From Steinernema hermaphroditum (lineage: Eukaryota; Nematoda; Chromadorea; Rhabditida; Steinernematidae): DNA of 64,000 nt. This document shows, piece after piece, positions 56,001 to 63,991 of the stretch. The position numbers and the translations under genes are program-made. A model generated the notes under the pieces. That model was not told the DNA's origin and did no database searches. It was given only the letters and a program-made list of their open reading frames with translations. The first letter of the stretch is position 1, and every line of letters starts with the position of its first letter. The stretch spans positions 15,376,001 to 15,440,000 of the forward strand of contig CM059621.1 of NCBI GenBank assembly GCA_030435675.1, in the 5' to 3' direction.

Positions 56001-58593
56001 CATTACCATACTAGAGAACATGAAAAAGGGCTACCGTAATCCCCAAGGACACTTCAAGCTGTTGAACAGAGGTGTATCAAAATCCATCATAGAACTTCCT
56101 GTAATCGGAACAGAGAAGCAGATCAAAAAAGCCGTCATCAACTGCTTTGGAATAAGCGGAACAAATTCTACAGTAGTCTTGGAGGACCGGCTGCCACGAG
56201 ACGAACCTACCGTAACCCAAAACGTCATGTCTCATCTTCTTGTACTGTCAGCGAAATCGGAAAGATCGCTCAAAATGATGATAAAAGAAATGAACGAATT
56301 TCTCGAGAATTCCTGTCAAGACTTGCATCTGTTGGCCAAAAAGCTGCAGCTTGGACGAACGCACTACAAGCATAGGAGTACGGTAGTCATAGACTACCGT
56401 AGGCACGCTCGATTTGCATATAGAAGTCCCCCAAAGAAAATGAATATCGTTCTCGACCTTAGCGGTTTTGGAGAATTCCACGAAGACCACATCCACGAGC
56501 TCTACCACAACTGCTGGCTCTTCAAGAAGATCTTCCAAATCATCGAAGCTACCGTACCCCACCTCCACGAAAAAGAGGACTTTTTCGAATTCATCTTCAA
56601 GCTGACAATCGCCATTCTTCTTGTCAACGTCGGTTTGAATCCCGTCGAGATAGTCGGCAATGATTCCATCATGAAATGCCTGATTGGACAAGAGAGTCTA
56701 AAAGAAACTTTGGACAAGACAATGAAAGTGTCCTGCGGCGAAGTTCCTGATTTAGAAATTCGACGAATCGATCGTTCGAAGGTCGACTTCTTCAAAAATC
56801 TTTGGAACTTAAAATTGAGTGATTGGTTTGGAAGTAACACCGAAAGACCATCAGTTCAACTGAACAGGCTTCTGGCACGATTGTTCGAAAATGGTGAAGA
56901 TATTTTATGGAATCAGCTATTCTCAGACGCCGGAAATTTGAATGAAATCGCTGTCCCCGGATACGTCTTCGACAGAAAACGTCATTGGCCTTTTGAAGAT
57001 CGTCTTTTGAGCAATGTTTATCAAATGGTACTGGTTAGGGAAGATTTGGGTCCCGAAGAGAACACTCTGGAAATCGGTAATATCTATGACATCAGCGAAG
57101 AACTTCATCCGGTCATGAAGTATGGAAAAGGAGCTAAACAAAAATTCACCTCCTTTTTCGAAGAAGATCTGTTTCCCTATGGTCCCGGAACGAAATCCCT
57201 GAACATCCAAAATGTCTCCTTGTTCGCTTTCAAAGATCAAGACAATATTGCGAATCTTGCTGTATCCTGCGCAGAACAAGATGTTCCTATGTGTCTGACG
57301 CTTGGTCAAATTCCTCCAGCTGCAAACGTAAAACTTCACATATTCATCTCTACCGTAATCCCAACGGGAATGGTCGCATTTGTGAAATCACTAGCTGCTG
57401 AAAGACCACACCTACAGTATCGCGTCATCCACTCGGATAGCTTTGAAGACTTCAAAAGAGAACTACGATATCCGATGAATGAATCCAAAGTAGTGCACTA
57501 CCGTAGCGGGTTACGGTACGTCGAGAAGCTCGTACAGAAGACCGTCCCTCTCCCACAGAGGATGCCGAAGATGCGACATTTACTAATAACAGGAGGATAT
57601 AGTGGAATTGGGCAAGCTCTAATAGATCTGTACCGGCCTGATCGAGTTACCGTAATCTCTCGATCCAATGGAGTCGACTGTACTGACCTGCAAGCACTTC
57701 TCAAGGCCGTAGAATCGTCAGGATCCATTGATACAGTAATCCACGCTGCTGGAGTCGTCCAAAACGGTCTCGCACAGAATCTTACAGCAAATGACTACAA
57801 GAAGGTGCTGGATGTGAAAGTTGTAGGTTTGAGGAATCTTCTAGAAGTTGCCAGAAGACACAACACAAGGAGGGTGATGGTAATCTCATCGGCAGCTACA
57901 GTACTCGGCTCGTTCGGTCAGGCTAACTACGCCTACGCTAATAAGCTCATGGAAGAAGAATTGAAGAGGAGTGACCTGGAAGTTGAGAAGCTGATTGTGA
58001 ACTACGGACCTTGGAGTGGTGCTGGAATGTTGGCAACGAAAGAAGCTACCGTAATCCGAGAGCAAATCGAAGAAAATGGATGGGACTTTCTAAGCATCAA
58101 AGAAGCTCTGGATCCTTTGAAAGAAGGCCTCACCGATGGCCAATTCATGGTTTTCAAACCGAACTGGAACAGGGTTTTACAACGAAACACTCATCTGATG
58201 AACTTTCTGGATACGGTAGCTGATGTCAAGCTTCCTTTTCGGAGTGAAGTTGAAGAAGAAGAGCCGATCAGAGCACAAACGACGGAAGAAGAGAAGTCCC
58301 AAATTTCGACAAGAAACGTAAAAGCTACAGTAATCAAAGTTATAAAAGAAGTATCAGGATATGAAGACCTCAACGAAGAAGCTGGGTTTATGTCGCTGGG
58401 CATCGATTCACTCATGATCGAATCGATCAGGCAGAAGCTTCAGAAGATCCTGGATGTTGAACTGGCGGCCCTTCACATGTACCAGTACCCGAATGTCGCC
58501 AAACTTTCGGAGTTTATTCAATCCCTTCGTGGAAAGTCGAGCACGCAAATGAACGGTATGTTTTCCTTTACCACCATAACCAAGAAAAACTAA
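32056..58593 (+). CDS. Giant type I modular polyketide synthase
   Basis: Five exons, 32056-32274, 35834-36054, 37797-37952, 41160-44220 and 46579-58593, give 15,672 nt, or 5,223 residues; every junction is GT-AG and phases match. Domain order with rough residues: KS1 7-385 (Cys165, His288, His317), AT remnant 395-690, KS2 without its Cys 770-1130, AT remnant 1140-1400, DH-like 1404-1607, ACP without its Ser 1614-1667, KS3 1679-2075 (Cys1842, His1970, His2005), low-complexity linker 2077-2254, AT remnant 2257-2470, DH-like 2474-2715, ACP Ser2779, ACP Ser2895, ACP Ser3058, KR1 to 3450, AT 3492-3770 (Ser3583), DH 3804-4034 (His3818), KS4 4047-4428 (Cys4193), AT remnant to 4694, KR2 to 5094, ACP Ser5163. 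No releasing domain is seen. It resembles nematode PKSs such as C. elegans PKS-1, but orthology is untested. Upstream exons are possible because the frame is open at the 32041 acceptor. Confidence 0.9.
32932..34545 (+). repeat. Four copies of GATTGTCTGTAGCAGAGATT in PKS intron 1
   Basis: Copies lie near 32935, 33087, 34097 and 34509, each followed by GAATACCA and, except the last, by a CAAAAATTCAGTTTTAT-like word 40-60 bp later. All are on the same strand. Spacings are irregular (about 150, 1010 and 410 bp), so this is an old shuffled repeat rather than a clean tandem array. Confidence 0.7.
33249..33461. mobile_element. 213-bp element with about 65-bp inverted repeats
   Basis: Left arm from TATACTCTGTTTTTTTT and right arm ending AAAACAGAGTATA are reverse complements over about 65 bp with a few changes, enclosing about 80 bp. 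Typical of a small MITE; the flanks show at most a short TA-type duplication. Confidence 0.6.
34869..35759. mobile_element. Mariner-type non-autonomous element, copy 2
   Basis: Ends read TTGGGTTGGTCCATTGAAAA inward from both sides, with TA on each flank (34867-34868 and 35760-35761). It is 891 bp and inserted in PKS intron 1 in the opposite orientation to copies 1 and 3. Internal frames (FELRDYLFAFLIALSSLY on the minus strand) are related to copy 3 but carry no DDE transposase motif. Confidence 0.85.
36055..37796 (+). other. PKS intron 2
   Basis: Intron of 1,742 bp (GGAAG|GTGGGG, TGTTTAG|AATCG), mostly occupied by the mariner-type element 36471-37404. The remainder is AT-rich without features. 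Confidence 0.7.
36471..37404. mobile_element. Mariner-type non-autonomous element, copy 3
   Basis: Ends read TTGGGTTGGCACATTGAAAA (left) and TTGGGTTAGCACATTGAAAA (right, inverted), flanked by TA at 36469-36470 and 37405-37406. It is 934 bp, same orientation as copy 1. Shares AGGTCGAAAATGAGACCAAA and the ACAGGTAGC..CACAGCTAC block with copies 1 and 2. No transposase. Confidence 0.85.
39205..39330 (+). repeat. Composite dispersed repeat, partial copy 3
   Basis: GACGTCCTATAAGTATAAAA, CACACCGTAGCC, CTTGCGGCTTCGGC and TTTGCGTGGGCGTGAG line up with the outer half of copy 2 (18478-18600). The GC-rich core is missing. Confidence 0.55.
39353..39796. repeat. Pair of about 93-bp direct repeats
   Basis: 39353-39446 and 39704-39796 both run from AAACCTCTCTTATCGCAT through GGCTTAGCGATTC, TTGTTAATCAAAGGTAATCG and ACCTAGAGCGTTTTGGACAA with three or four differences. 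They enclose about 257 bp of unique sequence. The size is too small for an LTR element with coding capacity; it may be a remnant or a local duplication. Confidence 0.75.
39949..40850. mobile_element. Mariner-type non-autonomous element, copy 4
   Basis: Left end TTAGGTTGGAACGTTTACAA and right end (inverted) TTGGGTTGGAAAGTTGAAAA, flanked by TA at 39947-39948 and 40851-40852; 902 bp. A diverged subfamily compared with copies 1-3. A piece of its interior (about 40636-40725, AGCTTCTCAACGCATTATTT) is found alone at 45080-45175. Confidence 0.8.
42870..43960 (+). other. Inactive ketosynthase domain KS2 of the PKS
   Basis: Recognisable KS fold (opening LTVHIVMPGG, later YEQRLILQGVEDA) retaining EGHGDD (His at 43630) and KSNFGHSH (His at 43726). 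At the nucleophile position the motif reads VVMDSGGTSL where active KS domains have VDTACSSSL, so the Cys is a Gly at 43285-43287. It cannot condense; it could still decarboxylate, bind or act structurally. Confidence 0.8.
44690..44965 (+). repeat. Composite repeat, left half
   Basis: Begins TTGACTTTATTCACGACTCA and continues GGCATTTCGCCTTGCAT, CAAACAGAGGATGTCTCA and GGCGTAGCGGTG. It matches 60535-60795 on the same strand over its whole length with modest divergence. Open frames in both copies differ in length. Confidence 0.75.
45640..45806 (+). repeat. Composite dispersed repeat core, copy 4
   Basis: GTGGAACTACGACTCCCTGG, CTTCTGGGAGCCGGGGCGAT and CGACCGATCGCTGGGGACAC match copy 2 almost exactly. 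Same strand as the left half about 680 bp upstream. Confidence 0.75.
47955..49145 (+). other. Active ketosynthase domain KS3 of the PKS
   Basis: Complete triad: Cys at 48445 in VDTACSSSL, His at 48829 in EAHGTGT, His at 48934 in KSNLGHSEAAAG. Also MDPQQRLLLE and GGVSSFGVSGTNA. Expected to catalyse decarboxylative condensation. Confidence 0.9.
51155..52215 (+). other. Three tandem acyl carrier protein domains of the PKS
   Basis: Three carrier domains with phosphopantetheine serines at 51256 (GLDSMML), 51604 (GLDSMML) and 52093 (ELDSTML). Each is followed by INRLN/LNRLN and a hydrophobic helix ending HPNIEELGKAI, YPNIEELGKAI or YPDIESLAEAI. ACP1 and ACP2 are closest, pointing to tandem duplication. 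They are separated by about 40- and 90-residue linkers. Confidence 0.9.
52600..53270 (+). other. Ketoreductase domain KR1 of the PKS
   Basis: NADPH-binding TGGASGIG near 52638 and catalytic Ser at 52981, Tyr at 53020 and Asn four residues later (YSAAN). The stereochemistry-linked position reads VLRDA, keeping the Asp usually associated with B-type reduction. Predicted active. Confidence 0.85.
53395..54230 (+). other. Only intact acyltransferase domain of the PKS
   Basis: Opens FLLSGQGAQYSNMGREL, nucleophile Ser at 53668 in GHSVGE, then LVSLRAKCM and NSHYPFHSS with His at 53944. The FH rather than SH form after the conserved segment favours malonyl-CoA over methylmalonyl-CoA, with low certainty. 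It must load all carriers if the synthase is self-sufficient. Confidence 0.85.
54330..55020 (+). other. Dehydratase domain of the PKS
   Basis: Hotdog domain with HVVDGLCVVP, matching the HxxxGxxxxP active-site signature (His at 54373). YRNRF stands in for YGxxF, and EGAFQ replaces the common DxxxQ, so the catalytic Asp is Glu. Likely but not certainly active. Confidence 0.75.
55060..56205 (+). other. Active ketosynthase domain KS4 of the PKS
   Basis: Triad Cys at 55498 (VDSACSSFF), His at 55876 (ECHGTGT) and His at 55969 (KSNLGHAEAAAG). Starts directly after the dehydratase without an intervening carrier domain. Confidence 0.88.
57000..58200 (+). other. Ketoreductase domain KR2 of the PKS
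   Basis: A structural half (57000-57560) followed by a catalytic half with TGGYSGIG near 57589, SSAATVLGSFGQANYAYAN carrying the Ser, Tyr (57928) and Asn, and NYGPWSGAGM. Predicted active. Confidence 0.85.
58310..58535 (+). other. C-terminal acyl carrier protein of the PKS
   Basis: SLGIDSLMIE with the phosphopantetheine Ser at 58408 and the usual LHMYQYPNVAKLSEFI end. The protein stops about 35 residues later, so the final chain would remain tethered here unless released in trans. Confidence 0.9.
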
Positions 58594-59180
58594 TGTAGAG
58601 CATCTCTAATTAATGAAGGATTGTAAATACAGTAAGCGATAGGTGGTGGGTGTTGAGCGCAGATCAGACGTGTCCTTTCATAAACACTCCAGACAGCCCC
58701 CTCACCCTATATATAGCGTGTATTGAGTCATTGTACATTCTTGTCCATCGCTTGTCCATCGAGTAAAGGACTTGATTTGTGCCCCCGATGCCAATCGGGC
58801 AGCTCATTTACAAAAATCATGCCTATATTCTTAAGATAATATATATATCTATAACCATACATAGAACATTTAGTTGATTCAACAAAACATTGATGCAGTC
58901 CGACTATTCCTAGAAAGTTCGAGAGTTGTAAATACATAAAAAAAAATATACTAGATGCGCTTGCAAAAATTATATGCAAAGTGAAATGAATGGTATGTTC
59001 CTCCTTCGCCACTATAACCATAATAGAAAAGTCAGTGCACTAGTAATTAAAGAAAGAGTTGTAAATACAGTAAGCTATAGTTGGTGCACAAATTGTAATG
59101 GGCCTTAATGCAAAAATCAACACTGTTTATCTTCCCGAATCGGCAACGTTACGCAGTTCAGGACATCTCAGCACAAAAAG
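58540..59180 (+). repeat. Duplicated 3' end of the PKS gene
   Basis: 58548-58645 (AAATGAACGGTATGTTTTCC, CATAACCA, TTGTAAATACAGTAAGC) is repeated in diverged form at 58983-59085 (AAATGAATGGTATGTTCCTC, TATAACCATAAT, TTGTAAATACAGTAAGC). The second copy lies in non-coding sequence. AGTTCGAGAGTTGTAAAT at about 58915 and 63577 is another dispersed piece. Confidence 0.65.
59100..59180. repeat. 81-bp duplication, first copy
   Basis: GGGCCTTAATGCAAAAATCA to CTCAGCACAAAAAG is identical by eye to 59955-60035. The second copy begins with the last six bases of the Harbinger-like MITE, so the duplication probably took a MITE-adjacent segment with it. Confidence 0.85.
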
Positions 59181-59683
59181 CACAATAAGCTATAGCTGGT
59201 GCACAAATTGTAAAAATGTGTAAAAATCATGCGTATGTTCTTAATATAACACGGCTGCGCGCGAATTCGCACACTATAAGTACTAAAAGCCAAGTAGCCC
59301 CGCGGGCGGCAAGATTGTCCACAAAAATTAAGCTCTTCTTGAAGATTTTTATGAAAACCAGCCTTCAACTCACTGAAAGTTTCTTATACGAAGTCACCTC
59401 TGTAAAAATGTTTACGATTTATTTCGTCCCAATATTTCCAGCCGCTGATGAAGCGCCTTTCTCGCAACACTGACACCAACTGAGTAGCAATGTGGAGAAC
59501 AAAAATTCTTGGCCCATCATAGACAAGTTGCTCAACCAAGACCTAAACTAACGTCGAAACAGTAAACATTGCAAGAATGTACGCGAAATCTCCCTTTCCT
59601 GTTACTTATTGTACACAATTTCATAGAGTCTAAGCTCAGCCAACTCCTCGTCCACACATGACATGGTGCCGCCGAATTTATAA

Positions 59684-59960
59684 AGGCCCATTTATACTCT
59701 GCGCGACACAAAACGCCCTTTTTGGTTGTGTCGCGTAGCTGTGTCGCGTAGCTGCGCGACAGTCAACTTGAAGCTAAGCGACAGTTAACTTAACCTACTT
59801 AAAGTTAAACTAAGATTTTTTTCTGATGATGGTTTGATAGCCCGATCCGAAGGCATCATGACTGTGCAGTTTTATTCGGTTTTGCTTAAATAGTCACACG
59901 TAGACAAGCTAAGCAACACCAAAAAGGGCGTTTTGTGTCGCGCAGAGTGTAATTGGGCCT
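59684..59960. mobile_element. 277-bp Harbinger-like MITE
   Basis: Inverted ends of about 45 bp, AGGCCCATTTATACTCTGCG on the left and AGGCCCAATTACACTCTGCG on the right, each continuing CGACACAAAACGCCC. The flanking trinucleotide TAA (59681-59683 and 59961-59963) fits the 3-bp target duplication of PIF/Harbinger elements. No coding sequence. Confidence 0.8.
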
Positions 59961-60035
59961 TAATGCAAAAATCAACACTGTTTATCTTCCCGAATCGGCA
60001 ACGTTACGCAGTTCAGGACATCTCAGCACAAAAAG
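59955..60035. repeat. 81-bp duplication, second copy
   Basis: Identical by eye to 59100-59180, directly abutting the right end of the Harbinger-like MITE. Confidence 0.85.
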
Positions 60036-60534
60036 ATAGTTTTCCGCGCAATGGCGCCAAGCGAAACGAAGCTTACAGCTTCATCCATCCTCAACTGACG
60101 AAGCTACCAGCAACTTATAATCTCACTCCTGTTTACACACAACTACCAGAAATGTCGCTTTCCCTGAACGTTGAAAGGGTGATTATTTTTGCTCATTCCT
60201 GGGAGCGTGTTTCGTCAAGAACGAACCACATATTGTCTATTCTTGATTCCAATCGTAAGGTTCAGCAGTAATTCAGCGCAAATTTATGTTCTAAAGTCTT
60301 GGAAAATTTTATTTCGTCTTGCTGCCTCCCTTCTCCACACGATCTTTCTTTGGCATCCTTATGTTAAAGGCATGAGTATAAAGGGTGATATTCGCATTGT
60401 TCAAAAATGTCACTTCTGTTGCTGTACTTCCAACAAATCAGAATGTCATAGTATACCTACAAGAGTAGCAAGGCAGCGCAACTTAAATGATGAAGCCTGT
60501 ACACAGCCCTCAAAAATGCACTGACTTTACTTTG

Positions 60535-61030
60535 ACTTTATTCACAACTCAAAGGCATTTCGCCTTGCATGACACCGAATAATAGACAAACAGAGGATGT
60601 CTCAATGCTTCATCCTTGGCGTAGCGGTGGTGTCGAACCGTTCGTAGACGGCGCGCTTCATGGGGCATCTGAGAATCAGCAAAACATCGGAAATGGCGGT
60701 GGAACATCTTCTTCGCGGGCGTTTGGATCACTGGGATAGCTTCGGGGCTCGCCTCTGCTTCGGAGAGATAAGTCCGTGTTCCGAGAGTTGCATATTCGGT
60801 ACTCATGGTGTCCTCAGGGCGTCGGCGACCTTAGGGATGGCATCTCGCGCTGTCGGATTCCTGGCGTCGGACATCTTGTTGTCAGCGGTGGTGGGACTAC
60901 GGCTTCCGGGTGTCCCAATTCCCTCTGGAAGCCGGAAAACTCATACACGACACAGGGTTTGCCATCTGACGAAACCAAACACTCAGAGAGCGACCGGAGG
61001 GACCGACCGCTCGCCACTGCGACACGAGTG
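60535..61030 (+). repeat. Composite dispersed repeat, copy 5, both halves
   Basis: Left half 60535-60795 matches 44690-44965; right half 60885-61030 (GTGGGACTACGGCTTCCGGG, CTCTGGAAGCCGG) is a diverged core. The halves are about 90 bp apart here against about 680 bp at 44.7-45.8 kb, so the intact element is probably close to 500 bp and the other copy was split by insertion. Confidence 0.7.
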
Positions 61031-61039
61031 AGACTCCAA

Positions 61040-62640
61040 AAAAAATGCACTGAGTTTGTCTATTTGATAGATGAAACCATTTGATGTGACAAAAAATACT
61101 TTCCCTACGTAAGTTTGAAAATTACTCTATTGGTCCTGTTGCTTCTGGTTGTGACGCGATGTTATGCCCAACTGAGACAACTGAGACTGAAACAAACGTT
61201 CAAATATATCGCAAAAATGTATCTTGTCTTTTCTCTTGTCTTATAACTCGATCATGTCTCTGACTGCGGCCCTGCCACTAAATGCGGCGATGACATTCGT
61301 CGTTATCCGACAATACCGTAAACCACAAATCGTGTGAGAGGTGCAAAAAATGACAAAAAAAATACTACGAGCATTTTTTTCTTGCGAGATGAGTTGCAAA
61401 CGATTGAAAAAAAAATCCATAACGATATGTAAGGAATTAAACACCCCTGTTCGCTGTACATGTAGGACTTACTTTGCTTCCCTTCACGCTTACACCTTTG
61501 GTATTCAAATAACATCGATATAACTGAAAAGAGTTTCCATAAATATCCTCGATTTTCCTTGTGTTCACTGCTCGGACTAAACGGATTGGTGCGCTATTGT
61601 GTCATTTTCGTGCTCTACATTGCGTTGCGCGAAAAATTAACTAATGAAAACTTTCGATTTAAATAAACTTTCCCTTTCTGCTGAGGCTATTCCATCTTTT
61701 TGATTGAACAACAAGTTCATATCCGCAAGGAATGTAGTGATCACCTAAAAACGTGGAAAACAGAACGAAATTCACACCGTACACATCTCAAACACAAGCG
61801 ACGATACATTTGACAACCATAGGCCTCAAATCGAATTCGAAGTAACTAATATTAAAGGTACCATAGTCGAGTGTTTCTTGATAACCACTGGTTTACAGGA
61901 GACAAGCAATAAGATGGAAACGTCGCAAAGTGATGGTGGTGCATTTGATAAACGAAAGCATTGGGAAATGGCGGCCTTTTTAACAAAAATACTTATTTCT
62001 GTGTGAACTAGAAAGTGTTCAAATATATTGCAAGAATGTATGGGAGATCTTTTTCTTGGGTCAGTTAACATCGTACTTAGTTTTGTGTAATCTAAGTCCA
62101 CCTAAAGCATTCATGTGATATGGTGCGTCCGTTCTAAACTCGGCCCACAAAAATGCAAAGACTACAAGGCTTTTCAGGTTCTTATTTAACACCGATTGTA
62201 AACCAAAAACAAAAAGCTTAAGATGCATACAGAAATATCCCCAGTACATGTTTGTTTCAGTACGATAAGGTTCCGAGCATCATTAGCTGATACGTTTCGA
62301 ATTGAACGCTCGATTCAACTAACAGCCGAGTTAAAGCTTATGCAAAAACCTTCCAGTTGATTGTTTGCTTTATAGTGCTCTTCGTTTTCGCTAATTCTAA
62401 GAGTTAAGACCTCCTGTACCCAATTGATACATCTTTGTAATGTTATGTGTAATTCAATTGATAGCAACATCTGTGTAATGAGCAGAAAGTGGATGTACAA
62501 AACAAAAATGCGAATTAGCGTCTGGTGGTGCCAAAGCAAAACGAAACTGTAAAAAGACAAAACAAAACAAAAGTCACCGTCTAACGCACCGAAATTTCAA
62601 TTTCCGATGCTTTTCGAACACTCGACAAGAATGGCGCTGA
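61040..62640. other. Intergenic, nothing recognised
   Basis: AT-rich sequence with short chance frames on both strands. No RNA gene, repeat pair or protein motif was seen. Confidence 0.4.
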
Positions 62641-62669
62641 GCCAAGATGCACTTTCGATTCAGGGCAAT

Positions 62670-63910
62670 CCACCAACCACTATGCACCAAGCGATCGAAT
62701 GCGAGAGTGTTGGCTAAACCGATCGTGCAATGCAATCTTCTCGGAATCTCCGATCAACAAATGCCCAAACAACAAAAAAAAATCATATCGAATGTGAACT
62801 ACAAGTCAGATAATTTGTTTTTAAAAACAACAAATAGGTTTGTAAAGCGACCTTCAAAAATAACCTAATTCTGATATGACCAAAGGTTTCGAAAGCCACC
62901 GTGTATGACACTTTAATTGTTTGCTTTCTGATCTGAATTCTGAAGTATCCAATTACAGACAAAGATCATGTTCTAGTAGTCACTCCCGGTTCCCCAACGG
63001 TCTACTTCATTGCGTTCACTACGCAGCACTAACAAATATTTTTTCTTCTAAGAGAAATGCGATTAGCCTATGCACCAAGCGATCGAATGCGGCAGTGTTG
63101 GCTAAACTGATCGTGCAATGCAATCTTCTCGGATTCTCCGATCAACAACTGTCCCAGACAAGAAGAAATCTGGTCACAACGCTCTTTATTGCGAATCAAC
63201 GGAAGAGTCACAAACAATGAAATCGAAAACAATCGCAACACAATAAAAACAACGAGTGCAAAGTTATGCGCGCGACCGCCCCAAGGTCCGAGTCCCGCCA
63301 CGATCTCTCTAAGCTCTCCGAAACAAACAAATTCTATGGGCTACTGTTTTATAGCGCTTTTCATCATCTTCTCTTGGTGCAGCCTTTCAATCTTCCGATC
63401 TGCATTAAGGCAAATCTTGTACGTAATCTTGTACGCGAGTGTCATAGCTTCATTTTAAGCATCAATTTATTGAGTTTGAGGAATGCTACAGTAAATTGTG
63501 GCAAATTTATCTTGTTGCAGTTTATTTGGGTCATCCTGCGATTCATGAAAACATTAATTCAGTCAGACTCTTTCTAGAAAGTTCGAGAGTTGTAAATTTA
63601 TAATGGATAAGGTGTTGTTTGCAAAAATCATATCTAAAGTGAACTATAAATCAGATAATTTGTGTTATAAGTTGTTCAATGCAACGGTCAAAAATAAGCT
63701 AATATTCTGATATGATCAAAGGTTTCGAAAACCGCCATGTATGACACGTTAATTGTTTGCTTCCTGATCTGAATTCTGAAGTGCCCAATTACAAACAAAA
63801 ATCATGTTCTACTCGTCATTCCCGGTTCCCAAACGGTCTACTTCATTGCGTTCACTACGCAACACTAACAAATATTTTTTTCTTTTAAGAGAAATGCGAT
63901 TAGCCTCGTA
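62670..63910. repeat. Shuffled local duplications near the right edge
   Basis: 62680-62765 and 63070-63148 share CAAGCGATCGAATGCG, GTGTTGGCTAAAC and CGTGCAATGCAATCTTCTCG. 62875-63068 and 63713-63905 share CAAAGGTTTCGAAA, TTGTTTGCTT, TCATTGCGTTCACTACGCA and GAGAAATGCGATTAGCCT. Same orientation, about 85-95 percent similar by eye. Confidence 0.75.
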
Positions 63911-63929
63911 CAACCCACGCTGATTAGAC

Positions 63930-63991
63930 ATTTTCATCAAGGATTGTTGGGCACTCGGCAGGTCTTCTTCTCCAAAGTGGACCGCAGCCAT
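63930..63991 (-). CDS. Possible first exon of a gene entering from the right
   Basis: On the minus strand, an ATG at 63991 (context CACACCATGG) opens MAAVHFGEEDLPSAQQSLMK and continues to SNQ, where C|GTGGGT could be a donor near 63930. Composition changes from repeat-like to coding-like here. It is too short to identify; the start may equally be internal to a longer exon or spurious. Confidence 0.25.

Noticed and set aside
32056..58593. Bacterial contamination as the source of the PKS
   Set aside because: The gene has GT-AG introns with matching phases, carries nematode-type mobile elements in its introns and lies on the same contig as clear nematode genes.
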